Origin: Promicromonospora sukumoe 327MFSha3.1
GTDB taxonomy: Bacteria; Actinomycetota; Actinomycetes; Actinomycetales; Cellulomonadaceae
Direction: 5' to 3'
Assembly: GCF_000385135.1 (NCBI RefSeq)
Contig: NZ_ARQM01000018.1
Coordinates: 141,466-205,465, forward strand
Length of the DNA: 64,000 nt
Shown piece by piece: positions 16,547 to 25,887 of this stretch. The notes beneath the pieces were generated by a model. It did no database searches. It saw only the letters and a list, made by a program, of their open reading frames with translations, and was not told the DNA's origin. The number at the start of each line of letters is the position of its first letter. Position 1 is the stretch's first letter. Position numbers and translations under genes: made by a program.

Positions 16547-18259
16547 ATGGGTCCCGTGGCGCAGCGACGGGGTGCGAGTATCGCGAGGTGGTTCCTCGCC
16601 GTGCACACGGCACTCCTGTTCGCGGGCGCGGTCATCGTGTTCGGGCTCCTGGCGCTGGACGCCCGGTCGTCGGCGGAGTCGCACGCCGCGAAGGAGAGCA
16701 CCGACCTGGCGGCCACGGTCGCGGCGGAGTCGCTGGTGATCGACACGGTCGCGAAGGCGCACGCCGCCGCCGGCACGGACCGGGACGGCACGGTCGCCGA
16801 GGTCTCGGCCCTGCTGCAGCCGTACGCCGAGCGCGTCATGGCGACCACGGAGATCGACTACCTGACCGTGATGGACACCGACCGCACCCGGTACACGCAC
16901 CGCAACACCTGGCAGATCGGCCGCGAGTTCGTGGGCACCACGGCGCCGGCGCTGCGGGGCGAGACGTTCACGGAGGTCTACGACGGCACGCTCGGCCCGT
17001 CGGTGCGCGCCGTCGTGCCCGTGGTGACCGACGACGGCGAGGTGGTCGGCATGGTCTCCGCCGGGGTCACGCTCGACCGGCTGTGGGACAGCATCGTGCC
17101 GCGCCTGGTGATCGTCGGCGTCGGCACGCTCCTGGCGTTCGGCACGGGCGCCGTCGCCGCGACGCTGCTGGCCCGCCGGCTGGACCGGATCACGGAGAGC
17201 AAGGGCCCCGACGAGCTGGCCCACCTGTTCACCGCGCACGAGGCGGTGCTGCACTCGGTCGAGGAGGGCATGCTCCTGGTCGAGGACGGCACGGTGGTGC
17301 TGGCCAACGACGAGGCGCTGCGGCTGCTCGACGTCCCGGACCTGACCGCCCCGTTCGCCGTGGCCGACCCGCGCCTGTCCCCCGCCGTCCGCGACCTGCT
17401 GGGCGGCGCCGCGCCGGAGGGGCCGGTCCGGGTGGGCGACCGGGTGCTGCTCGTGGGCCGCGACACCGCGGCGGCGGCCGGGCGGAACGTCGGCGAGGTG
17501 GTCTCGCTGCGCGACCGGACCGAGCTGCAGCGCGTCACGGGCGAGCTGTCGTCGGTGCGCACCATCTCCGAGGCGCTGCGCGCGCAGACCCACGACTTCA
17601 GCAACCGCCTGCACACCATCGCCACGCTCATCGAGCTGGGGCGCAGCGACGAGGCGCTGCGGTTCGTGGCCGGCGAGCGCGACCTGGGCCAGCGCCTCAC
17701 CGACCGCGTAGTCCAGGCGATCGAGGAGCCGGTGATCGCCGCGCTCGTGCTGGGCAAGGCCGCCCAGGCCCGCGAGCGCGCCGTCGAGATGCACTTCGAG
17801 ACCCACCTGACGCCGGGGACGCACTGGCTGGAGCCGGTGGACGTGGTGACGATCCTGGGCAACCTGATCGACAACGGGATCGACGCCGCCGCCGGGCACG
17901 CCCTGGACGTCGCCCGTCAGGACACCGGCCCGGACGCGGCCGGGCAGGTCCCGGAGGCGTGGGTGGAGATCTACCTCGCCAACGGCGACGACGGCTCCCT
18001 GGTGTTCCAGGTCTCCGACAGCGGCGCCGGCATCGCGGACACCGACCTGGACCGCATCTTCGACCAGGGCTGGAGCACCAAGGACGCCGTCGCGGGCGGG
18101 CGCGGCTACGGTCTCGCGCTCGTGCGGCAGGTGGTGGAGAGCTTCGGCGGCGACATCGAGGTCTCCCGCGGCGCGGGCACCGGCGCCGTCTTCACGGTCA
18201 CGCTCCCCCGGCCCGACGCCGTCGGGCAGGCGGCGCCGCCCGCTGAGGTGCCCGCGTGA
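16547..18259 (+). CDS. Sensor histidine kinase, CitA/DcuS/MalK type
   Basis: 570 residues. It has a membrane segment at about 17-37, an extracytoplasmic PAS-like sensor (about 40-180, with YLTVMDTDRTRYTH and GPSVRAVVPVV, the CitA-fold carboxylate pocket), and a second membrane segment (LVIVGVGTLLAFGTGAVAA). A cytoplasmic PAS (HSVEEGMLLVEDG), a histidine box with H349 in THDFSNRLHTIATL, and ATP lobes with NLIDNGIDAA and GRGYGLALVR follow. It probably senses external dicarboxylate. The ATG at 16547 is chosen; a GTG nine bases later is also possible. Its stop overlaps the regulator start (GTGA). Confidence 0.88.
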   Translation: MGPVAQRRGASIARWFLAVHTALLFAGAVIVFGLLALDARSSAESHAAKESTDLAATVAAESLVIDTVAKAHAAAGTDRDGTVAEVSALLQPYAERVMATTEIDYLTVMDTDRTRYTHRNTWQIGREFVGTTAPALRGETFTEVYDGTLGPSVRAVVPVVTDDGEVVGMVSAGVTLDRLWDSIVPRLVIVGVGTLLAFGTGAVAATLLARRLDRITESKGPDELAHLFTAHEAVLHSVEEGMLLVEDGTVVLANDEALRLLDVPDLTAPFAVADPRLSPAVRDLLGGAAPEGPVRVGDRVLLVGRDTAAAAGRNVGEVVSLRDRTELQRVTGELSSVRTISEALRAQTHDFSNRLHTIATLIELGRSDEALRFVAGERDLGQRLTDRVVQAIEEPVIAALVLGKAAQARERAVEMHFETHLTPGTHWLEPVDVVTILGNLIDNGIDAAAGHALDVARQDTGPDAAGQVPEAWVEIYLANGDDGSLVFQVSDSGAGIADTDLDRIFDQGWSTKDAVAGGRGYGLALVRQVVESFGGDIEVSRGAGTGAVFTVTLPRPDAVGQAAPPAEVPA

Positions 18260-18957
18260 TCCGGGTGCTGGTCGTGGAGGACGACCCGCACACCGCCGAG
18301 GCGCACGGCGAGTACGTGCGCCGCGTGGACGGGTTCGAGCTGGCCGGGGTGGTGCACACCGCGAGCGAGACCGTGCGCGCGCTGCGCGACGCCCAGGCCG
18401 CCGGCGAGGAGGTGCACCTGCTCCTGCTGGACATGAACCTGCCCGACCGGCACGGCCTCGTGCTGTGCCGGCAGCTGCGCGCGGCGGGCCTCGTGGTCGA
18501 CGTGATCGCCGTGACCGCGGCCCGCGAGCTGGAGGTGGTGCGCGAGGCGGTCGCCGTCGGCGTCGTGCAGTACCTGATCAAGCCGTTCGCGTTCGGGCTG
18601 TTCGCCGAGAAGCTCGGCGCGTACCGCAAGTACTTCGACCAGATGCGCTCGCCCGTCTCGACGATGAGCCAGCGCGAGGTGGACACCGCGTTCGCGGCGC
18701 TGCGCACCTCCAACGCCGCGGGGCTGCCGAAGGGCCTGTCGCAGGAGACGCTCGACACGGTGTCCGACCTGCTGGCCCGGGCGGCTGGGCCGCTGTCGGC
18801 GAGCGAGGTGGCCGACGAGCTGCACCTGGCCCGGATCACGGCCCGGCGGTACCTGGAGTTCCTGGCCGACCGCGGCGTCGCGACCCGCGCACCCCGGTAC
18901 GGCACGCGCGGCCGTCCGGAGCTGGAGTACGCGCGACAACGCGCGGACTCGCTCTGA
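18256..18957 (+). CDS. Response regulator, CitB/DcuR family
   Basis: 233 residues. The receiver domain has VVEDDP acidic residues and phospho-acceptor D59 (LLLLDMNLPD), the conserved Thr (AVTAA) and Lys (LIKPF). The C-terminal winged helix of the DcuR type is at about 155-225 (LSASEVADELHLARITARRYLEFL). It partners the overlapping kinase gene and likely activates dctA on the opposite strand. The transcript ends at the family A hairpin that follows. Confidence 0.9.
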   Translation: MIRVLVVEDDPHTAEAHGEYVRRVDGFELAGVVHTASETVRALRDAQAAGEEVHLLLLDMNLPDRHGLVLCRQLRAAGLVVDVIAVTAARELEVVREAVAVGVVQYLIKPFAFGLFAEKLGAYRKYFDQMRSPVSTMSQREVDTAFAALRTSNAAGLPKGLSQETLDTVSDLLARAAGPLSASEVADELHLARITARRYLEFLADRGVATRAPRYGTRGRPELEYARQRADSL

Positions 18958-19024
18958 GACCCGAGCCCGACTCCCCGGGCGCCCGATTCCCGTGAATCCG
19001 ATCCCGTCGGAGCCGATTCCCTTT

Positions 19025-19079
19025 GAGGCCTAAGTTTCTTCGCTTTGACCCGGGGTCAAAGCGAAGAAACTTAGGCCTC
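19025..19079. terminator. Family A long hairpin, copy 1
   Basis: Perfect 26-bp arms (19025-19050 and 19054-19079) with a 3-nt loop; core CCTAAGTTTCTTCGCTTTGA. It sits between the convergent response-regulator and 19096-19671 genes. Its AT-richer core differs in composition from the flanking DNA. Copies are at 22747 and 30985. Confidence 0.7.
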
Positions 19080-19095
19080 GAAGGAGAGAGAAGGA

Positions 19096-19671
19096 TCAGC
19101 GCCCGACGGCGGCCGTGAGCCGGTCGATGAAGTCGCGCTCGCCCGTGGAGACCATGACGCGCTTGCTGAAGAACCCGCCCTCCTTGGTGCCGGCGGCCTC
19201 GGCGACCTCCTCGGCGATCCGCAGGATCCAGTCGGCGTAGGCCTCGACGTCGGCGGCGTCCGCGCGCTCGCGGAGCACCTTGACCGAGGCGGCGGTCAGC
19301 TCGACCGCGCGGGCCGTCTCGCCCTCGGGGTCGGGCCGCGCACCCTCGGTGGCCGCGCGGTCGGTGGCCGCGCGGTCGGTGGCCGCGGCAGCGGAGGCGA
19401 CGCCGACCTGCGACGCCGGGTTGCGGGCGGCCTCCGCCTCGGCCGCGTTCTGCTCCCCCAGGCGGGCGCGCATGGCGACCGCCACCTCGCGGACGAAGTC
19501 GTTCTCGTGCTCCTGGGCCTCGCGGAACACCTTGGCCCCCGACGCCATCTCCTTGAAGAACTGGATCGCCCCGGGCTGGCCGTCGGCGAGGGTCGCGCCC
19601 TTCAGCACGGCGCCCGGCGCGTCCAGGATCTGGTCGAGCTCGTCATCACTGAAGTCGGACAGGTTCGTCAT
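19096..19671 (-). CDS. Uncharacterised cytoplasmic protein
   Basis: 191 residues, no signal or membrane segment and no family I recognise. The acidic N-terminus begins MTNLSDFSDDELDQILDAPG, a helix-rich middle follows, and an Ala/Thr-rich linker contains three AATDRA-like repeats at about residues 95-110. The C-terminus is helical and ends FFSKRVMVSTGERDFIDRL. It is transcribed convergently with the response regulator and lies next to a WYL regulator gene. High GC3 and normal length support a real gene. Confidence 0.7.
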   Translation of the reverse strand: MTNLSDFSDDELDQILDAPGAVLKGATLADGQPGAIQFFKEMASGAKVFREAQEHENDFVREVAVAMRARLGEQNAAEAEAARNPASQVGVASAAAATDRAATDRAATEGARPDPEGETARAVELTAASVKVLRERADAADVEAYADWILRIAEEVAEAAGTKEGGFFSKRVMVSTGERDFIDRLTAAVGR

Positions 19672-19769
19672 GCGCACGCTCTCTGTTGGGGTCGTGTCCT
19701 GCGGCAACGCATCAACATACTGTGCGGTTCCCCGCCGGCGCGCCCCCTTCTCGCAGGCCAGGCAACAGC

Positions 19770-20759
19770 TCAGTCCGGCACCGCCGCGGCGTAGCGCGCG
19801 CCCAGGTCGCGGACGGCGGTCACCAGCTCGGGCGGCCCCACCACCTCGAAGGGCACGCCGAAGACGCCGAGCCGGCCGGCCAGCCCGGCCCAGGACCACG
19901 AGCCGAGCACCACGCGGCACCGGGGCTCGCCGTCGACGTCCGGCAGCGGCTCGCACAGCCCGTAGGTGCCGACCCAGGGCGCGATGTCGGCGGCCCGCGC
20001 GTGCAGCACCGCCTCGCCGTGCACCGGCGAGCGCGAGCCGCTGATCCGGGAGCCCACGAAGCCGGCGACGTCGCCGCCGGGCACCTCCCGCGCGACGAAC
20101 CGCGGTCCGGTGCCCGAGCGCAGCGTGAGCCGGTCCACCCGGAACAGCCGCCAGTCGTCGCGGTCCAGGTCGAACGCGACCAGGTACCAGCGCCCCTCGG
20201 AGGTGACCAGGTGGTGCGGCTCGACCCGGCGCGGCGGCCGGAACGCGGCGTCGCCCTCGCCGACCGTGGCCATGGTGCCGCCCTCGTAGTCGAACCGGAC
20301 GACCTCGCGCGCCTGGCACGCGGAGCCGAGCGACAGCAGCAGGTCGGGGTCCACCTCCGGCTCCGCGGGCCCGGTCCGACGCCGCACCGTGGTCACCTCG
20401 AGCGCGTCCAGACGCGCCCGCAGCCGGGCCGGCATGACCTGGCGGATGGTCGCCAGGGCCCGCAGCGCGCCCTCCTCGGCCCCAGGGATGGCGCCGGTGC
20501 GCAGCGCGACGGCGACGGCGACCGCCTGCTCGTCGTCGAACAGCAGCGGGGGCAGCTCGGCGCCGGCGTCGAGGCGGTAGCCGCCGTCGGGCCCCTTGGT
20601 GGCGGCGACGGGGTAGCCGAGCTCGCGCAGCCGGTCGACGTCGCGTCGCACGGTGCGGGGGCTGACGTCCAGCCGCTCGGCGAGGAGCGGGCCGGGCCAG
20701 TCCCGGCGGGCCTGGAGCAGCGACAGGAGGGCGAGGAGGCGTCCGGAGGTCTCGAGCAC
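19770..20759 (-). CDS. WYL-domain transcriptional regulator (DeoR-like helix-turn-helix)
   Basis: 329 residues from GTG. The N-terminal winged helix is at about 1-60 (RLLALLSLLQARRDWPG, AERLDVSPRTVRRDVDRLRE). A WYL domain follows (about 145-215: VVRFDYEGG, HHLVTSEGRWYLVAFDLDRDDWRLFRVDRL) with a C-terminal WCX-like extension. WYL regulators sense nucleotide-like or nucleic-acid ligands. It is divergent from a DrrAB-type ABC exporter at 20863-22724 and probably controls it. The 103-bp divergent region has no obvious palindrome. Confidence 0.86.
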   Translation of the reverse strand: MLETSGRLLALLSLLQARRDWPGPLLAERLDVSPRTVRRDVDRLRELGYPVAATKGPDGGYRLDAGAELPPLLFDDEQAVAVAVALRTGAIPGAEEGALRALATIRQVMPARLRARLDALEVTTVRRRTGPAEPEVDPDLLLSLGSACQAREVVRFDYEGGTMATVGEGDAAFRPPRRVEPHHLVTSEGRWYLVAFDLDRDDWRLFRVDRLTLRSGTGPRFVAREVPGGDVAGFVGSRISGSRSPVHGEAVLHARAADIAPWVGTYGLCEPLPDVDGEPRCRVVLGSWSWAGLAGRLGVFGVPFEVVGPPELVTAVRDLGARYAAAVPD

Positions 20760-20862
20760 GGATTCAGGATCGCACGCGGAAGAGGACAGGAACTGACCGC
20801 TACCGACGACAGGCTGAGGGGGTACCGCACGAAGCAAGCACGGACCGCAAGAAGGAGACATC

Positions 20863-21908
<1,046 letters not shown>

Positions 21909-21912
<4 letters not shown>

Positions 21913-22724
21913 GCGCCGCGACCCTGACCCCCGCCACGCCGACGTCCGCACGCCCTCAGGTCCGCCGCAGCTTCGTGCGCGACACCCGCATCGTGCTGCT
22001 GCGCGAGCTGCGCCCCGTGGCGCGCGACCCGTTCTCGCTGCTGTTCGGCCTCATCCAGCCGCTCGTGTTCCTCGGGCTGTTCGGCCCGCTGCTGGTCGGC
22101 TCGGCCGGCGCGACCCTGGGCTCCGACGTCTGGCTGTGGTTCGTGCCCGCCGTCCTGGCGATGACCACGCTGTTCGGCAGCTCGGTGACCGGCTCCAACC
22201 TGCAGCTCGACATCTCCTCCGGCGTGCACGAGCGGATGCTGGTGACGCCGCTGTCCCGGTCGGCGCAGCTCGTGGGCCGCGCCCTGAAGGAGATGGTGCC
22301 GGTCCTGGCCCAGTCCGCGGTGGTGCTGCTGGTCATGCTGCCGTTCGGCCTGCGCCCGAACCCGCTCGGCGCGGTGCTCACCCTGCTGCAGCTCGCCGTG
22401 CTCGGCATCGGCGTCGGCGCCCTGTCGTACTCGCTGGCGCTGGCGGTGCGCAAGCAGGAGTGGATGTTCTGGGTGGTGCAGCAGACCGTGCTGTTCCCGG
22501 TGATGCTGCTGTCGGGCATGCTGCTGCCGCTGGAGACCGGGCCCGCGTGGATGCGCGCCGTCTCGACGGTGAACCCGCTGCGCTACGTCGTCGACTCGGG
22601 GCGGGCGGCGTTCGCGGGCGACCTGGCGTCGTCCGCCGTCGCGTGGGGCTGGGTGGCTGCGGTGGTCACGGCTGCCGTCGGGCTCACGGTCGGGGTCCGG
22701 GCGATGGTCCGCTCGGCGGACTGA
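21909..22724 (+). CDS. ABC-2 type permease, DrrB-like
   Basis: 271 residues, six hydrophobic segments after a charged N-terminus (RLRR-type elbow helix, VLLRELRPVARDPFSLLFG). The ABC-2 motif region LPLETGPAWMRAVSTVNPLRY(V) lies near residue 215, shown here in shortened form. It forms the membrane half of the exporter with the preceding ATPase, and a family A hairpin ends the operon at 22747. Confidence 0.88.
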
Positions 22725-22746
22725 CCGCCGTCGTGCGGCGCGGTTC

Positions 22747-22811
22747 CCTTTGAGGCCTAGGTTTCTTCGCTTTGACCCGAGGTCAAAGCGAAGAAACCTA
22801 GGCCTCAAAGG
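22747..22811. terminator. Family A long hairpin, copy 2
   Basis: Perfect 31-bp arms (22747-22777 and 22781-22811) with a 3-nt loop. It is the longest family A copy and lies 22 bp after the ABC permease stop. Two compensating base changes relative to copy 1 (CTAGG with CCTAG instead of CTAAG with CTTAG) keep the stem paired. Confidence 0.7.
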
Positions 22812-22824
22812 AAACCAGACCGCA

Positions 22825-23103
22825 ATGTCCGGTTCGGTGCTGCCCGGCCTCGCCGAACCGGAGCGCCAGGGGGTGATCTTGGACGCCGCCGAACGGCTTG
22901 TCCGGTCCACCCACGACCGGCCGGATGCCGGCCCCGCCGGCGTCGCCGCCGCCCTGCCGAAGGTGCTGGATGCGCTGGAGGACGGGGTCGACCGGCTCGT
23001 CGGGAACGCCGCTCCGGACCGCCCGACGACGGCCGTCCCGCGGCCTCGGGAGCACCCCGCGGCCACCCCGCGTGACCTCGCCGGGCCCGGTGCCCGGTCG
23101 TAG
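22825..23103 (+). CDS. Small hypothetical protein
   Basis: 92 codons, about 89% G or C at third positions, compatible with real coding. The N-terminal half looks helical (ILDAAERLVR, ALPKVLDALEDGVDRLVG) and the C-terminal third is Pro/Arg-rich and probably disordered. I do not recognise a family. A weak AAAGG lies at 22807-22811 inside the preceding hairpin arm. The stop overlaps the -10 element proposed for the patatin gene. It may be a chance open frame. Confidence 0.4.
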   Translation: MSGSVLPGLAEPERQGVILDAAERLVRSTHDRPDAGPAGVAAALPKVLDALEDGVDRLVGNAAPDRPTTAVPRPREHPAATPRDLAGPGARS

Positions 23104-23106
23104 TGT
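23101..23106 (+). promoter_or_regulatory. -10 element for a leaderless patatin transcript
   Basis: TAGTGT lies 7 nt before the patatin ATG and there is no Shine-Dalgarno sequence, so transcription would start at or next to the start codon. No clear -35 is seen. Confidence 0.45.
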
Positions 23107-23113
23107 GCGAGGC

Positions 23114-23977
23114 ATGACGGACGCACTCGTACTCGGAGGTGGCGGCGTGGCCGGCGTCGCCTGGGAGCTGGGCGTGCTGCAGGGCATCGCCGACAAGGAC
23201 CGGGAGCTCGCGTCCCGGCTGCTGGGCGCCGACCTGGTGGTCGGCACGTCGGCCGGGTCGGCCGTGGCCGCGCAGATCACCAGCGGCACGCCGCTGGAGA
23301 CGCTCTACGAGGCGCAGCTCGTCGACGACGGCCTCGACTTCGTGGTCGAGTTCGACGGGCCCGCGATGTTCGCGGGCTGGACCGCCGCCTTCGAGCCCGC
23401 CCCCGACGGCACACCCCCGGACCCGCTGGAGATCCGACGCCGGATCGGCGCGATGGCGCTGGCCGCGTCCACCACGGACGAGGCAACCCGGCTCAAGGAG
23501 CACGAGGCGCTCCTGCTGAACAGCGAGTGGCCGGCTACCGACCTCGCCATCCCCGCGGTCGACGCCGAGTCGGGTGAGCTGCGGGTCTTCCGCCGCGACT
23601 CGGGCGTGCGGCTCCTGGACGCCATCGCCGCGAGCTGCGCGGTGCCGGGGGTGTGGCCGCCCGTGACCATCGACGGCCGGCGCTACGTGGACGGCGGCAT
23701 CCGGTCCGTCGCGAACGTCGACCTGGCCGCCGGTGCCGACCACGTGCTGGTCGTCACGCCGCAGCGGCCGGGGTCGCCGTCGCCGTTCGGCCCCTCGGCG
23801 ACCGAGCAGGTCGCGGCCCTGGCGCCCGCGAAGGTGCTGATGATCTGCGCCGACGACGCCTCGATGGAGGCGTTCGGCATCAACCCGCTCTCCCCCGCCA
23901 CGCGGGCGCCGTCGGCCGCCGCGGGCCGCGCGGTGGGGCGGGCGCAGGCCGCGGAGCTGGCGGCGCTGTTCGCCTGA
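23114..23977 (+). CDS. Patatin-like phospholipase family protein
   Basis: 287 residues. The oxyanion glycine run LGGGGVAGVAWELG is at 7-20, nucleophile S46 sits in GTSAGS, and the catalytic Asp is D193 in YVDGGIRS, so the Ser-Asp dyad is complete. Patatin proteins hydrolyse acyl-lipids at the membrane. No signal peptide or membrane segment is visible, so it is probably cytoplasmic. A short Ala-rich C-terminal helix ends the protein. The start is supported by the -10-like TAGTGT 7 nt upstream. Confidence 0.87.
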   Translation: MTDALVLGGGGVAGVAWELGVLQGIADKDRELASRLLGADLVVGTSAGSAVAAQITSGTPLETLYEAQLVDDGLDFVVEFDGPAMFAGWTAAFEPAPDGTPPDPLEIRRRIGAMALAASTTDEATRLKEHEALLLNSEWPATDLAIPAVDAESGELRVFRRDSGVRLLDAIAASCAVPGVWPPVTIDGRRYVDGGIRSVANVDLAAGADHVLVVTPQRPGSPSPFGPSATEQVAALAPAKVLMICADDASMEAFGINPLSPATRAPSAAAGRAVGRAQAAELAALFA

Positions 23978-23989
23978 GCCGGGGTCGCG

Positions 23990-24681
23990 TCACCCCCGGC
24001 CGGGCCCGCCCAGGTGCTCGGTGAGAAAGGCGAACGTGCGCTCCCACGCGTCCGCCGACGCCGCTGGGTCGTGCGACATGCCCTGGATCAGGATCAGCAT
24101 GCCGAGCGCACCGGTGTACCGGGCCAGGAACGAGTGCGTCGCCTCGGGGTACACCTTGAGGTCCACGGGCACCCGGTGCGCTCCAGCCCGGCGCGGAGCT
24201 TGTCCACCTCGCCGAGGTCCACCACCTTGTCGCGGGCGCCGTAGCTCGCCACGACCGGGCACGGCGCCGACAGCATCCGCTCGAGCTCGGCCGGCTCCTG
24301 CCTGCCGGGCGGCAGCAGGCCGTAGTTCACGGCGGCGGCGTCGAACAGGCCGCGCCCCGCGGCGACCAGGGCGAACCGGCCGCCCAGGCAGAACCCCATG
24401 ACGCCCACGCGGCCGGTGCAGTCGGGCCGGGCCGCGAGCGCCGCGCGCTCGGCCTCGAGCCGCTCGTAGGTGGGGCCGGCGTCGTCGAGCAGGCTGCGGA
24501 AGGTCTGCCGCAGGCAGCGTCCGCGCTGGTAGAGGGACGGGGCGTGCACGAGGAAGCCGTTCGCGGCGAGGTGGTCGCAGACGCGCCGCAGCTCGGCGGT
24601 CATCCCGTAGGCGTCGTGCACGACGACGACGCCGGGGAACGGTCCGTCGCCGTCGGGGACGGCGGTGTGTCCGGGGTGCAC
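23990..24681 (-). pseudogene. Dienelactone hydrolase family gene, broken by a one-base frameshift
   Basis: The first part (24681 to about 24172) encodes an alpha/beta hydrolase with VVVVHDAYGM, nucleophile Cys in MGFCLGGR, and Asp in SYGARDKVVD. The frame is then lost, and the remainder, including the catalytic His in YPEATHSFL, is encoded one frame over (about 24174 to 23990). Restoring one base near the CCC run at 24172-24174 gives a full protein of about 230 residues, the normal family length. The GTG start at 24681 has no Shine-Dalgarno sequence but has a -10-like element 6 nt upstream. It may be a real pseudogene or an assembly indel. Confidence 0.8.
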
Positions 24682-24687
24682 CGTCGG

Positions 24688-24693
24688 ACCGTA
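24688..24693 (-). promoter_or_regulatory. -10 element for the dienelactone hydrolase gene (leaderless)
   Basis: On the minus strand TACGGT is followed by 6 nt and then the GTG start at 24681. The spacing matches the other leaderless candidates in the window and supports that start. Confidence 0.45.
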
Positions 24694-24754
24694 CCAGGAT
24701 CGTGTGCATGATGCATAGACCCCCGTGGTGGATGCCCCGTGGATGATGGGCAGC

Positions 24755-25204
24755 ATGTTCACCAGCGCAGACGGGTCCATCGACCTGCGGGTCTCCGCGT
24801 ACGCGGTCGTCACCGACGAGGCGGGCAGGCTGCTCCTGCCCCACTGGTCCGAGGGCGGCCGCCAGGGCTGGACGATGCCCGGCGGCGGCATCGACCCGGG
24901 CGAGCACCCGGCCGACGCCGCGGTCCGGGAGGTCTACGAGGAGACCGGCTACCACGTGGAGCTGGACGGCCTGCTCGGCGTCGACAGCATCGTGATCGCC
25001 GCCGCGGACCGCGGGCACCCGGCGGACCGCCCGGGGCAGGCCCTGCGCATCGTCTACCGGGCCCGCGTCACCGGCGGCGACCTGCGGGTCGAGGAGGACG
25101 GCTCCACCGACGGCGTCGCCTGGCACACCCCGGCGGAGGTCGACGCGCTCGACCGGGTCGACCTGGTCGACCTCTCGCGCCGCTGGGCGGGCCTGCTCCC
25201 CTGA
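24755..25204 (+). CDS. NUDIX hydrolase
   Basis: 149 residues. The complete NUDIX box is present: GGGIDPGEHPADAAVREVY followed by EETGY (G-x5-E-x7-R-E-U-x-E-E-x-G-U). The fold begins with LRVSAYAVVTDEAGRLLLPHW. It would cleave a nucleoside diphosphate linked to another group; the substrate is not predictable. The ATG at 24755 (MFTSADGS) is preferred; in-frame ATGs at 24725 and 24743 are alternatives. The stop is inside the left arm of the family B hairpin shared with the convergent phosphatase gene. Confidence 0.88.
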   Translation: MFTSADGSIDLRVSAYAVVTDEAGRLLLPHWSEGGRQGWTMPGGGIDPGEHPADAAVREVYEETGYHVELDGLLGVDSIVIAAADRGHPADRPGQALRIVYRARVTGGDLRVEEDGSTDGVAWHTPAEVDALDRVDLVDLSRRWAGLLP

Positions 25205-25254
25205 CGCGTCAGACCGACAGGTCACCCGAGGGGCCTGTCGGTCTGACACGTCAG
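25201..25254. terminator. Family B long hairpin, copy 2 (contains the stop codons of both convergent genes)
   Basis: 21-bp arms with one mismatch (25201-25221 and 25234-25254), core GTCAGACCGACAGG. The NUDIX TGA (25202-25204) is in the left arm and the minus-strand phosphatase TGA (25251-25253) in the right arm. A two-way terminator built over both coding ends fits best. Confidence 0.72.
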
Positions 25255-25843
25255 GGGCGGGGCGACGGCGGGAAGCCCGTCCAGCGCAGGTCGGCGGGCA
25301 GGTGCCCCATGTCGTTGAACAGCACCACCGTGGGCGGCACGCCGTCGCGGTACTGGATCACGGTCAGCCCCGTGTTGCCGCTGTTCAGGCCGATCCAGCG
25401 GGCCGGGGGCGCGTCGAGCGCGTGCCGCAGCAGCCACGCGACCTGGAACGCGTGAGTCACCAGCACCTCGTGCGTCTCGACGTCGGCGGTCCGCGCGAAC
25501 CGCTCGACGAGCGCCGCGGCGAGGCTCTCGCCCTGGACGCGCTCGGCGTCGTCGTACCCGTCGAAGAAACCGGCCCAGGCGGGCGCGAGGTCCGCGCCGG
25601 TGGGGACGTAGGGCACGTGGTCGACGAGCTCGGCCGCCTCGGCGACCGGGACGTCCGGCAGGTGCGTGCCGATCACGCGCGCGCTCGCGGCGGCGCGCGG
25701 CAGGGGCGAGTGCCAGACGGCGGCGACGGGGAGCCCCGCGAGCCGTTCGCCGAGCAGGCCGGCCTGCGTGCGGCCGACGTCGTCAGCTCGCCGAACGCGT
25801 CCGCCGCGCCGTGCCGGGCCAGGTAGAGATGTCGGGTCGCCAT
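25251..25843 (-). pseudogene. Histidine phosphatase (phosphoglycerate mutase-like) gene, broken by a one-base frameshift
   Basis: The ATG at 25843 begins MATRHLYLARHGAADAFGELT, which holds the catalytic RHG motif. At about 25780-25783 the frame is lost. One frame over, the protein continues DVGRTQAGLLGERLAG, HSPLPRAAASARVIG, then the second catalytic His in VTHAFQVAWLL, and runs to the stop at 25251. Adding one base gives about 197 residues, normal for the family. The gene has a leaderless-type promoter. As with the dienelactone hydrolase gene 1.6 kb away, true decay and sequencing error cannot be separated here. Confidence 0.8.
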
Positions 25844-25849
25844 GCGACG

Positions 25850-25855
25850 AACCTA
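25850..25855 (-). promoter_or_regulatory. -10 element for the histidine phosphatase gene (leaderless)
   Basis: TAGGTT on the minus strand is followed by exactly 6 nt and the ATG at 25843, with no Shine-Dalgarno sequence. Confidence 0.5.
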
Positions 25856-25887
25856 CCGGCCGGGGCTCGCGCCCCCGGGGCGGCGCG

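Noticed and set aside
22825..23103. Treating the small ORF start as the ATG at 22750 inside the hairpin
   Set aside because: The upstream residues would be encoded by the family A hairpin arms and no binding site is present; only the shorter form was kept, at low confidence.
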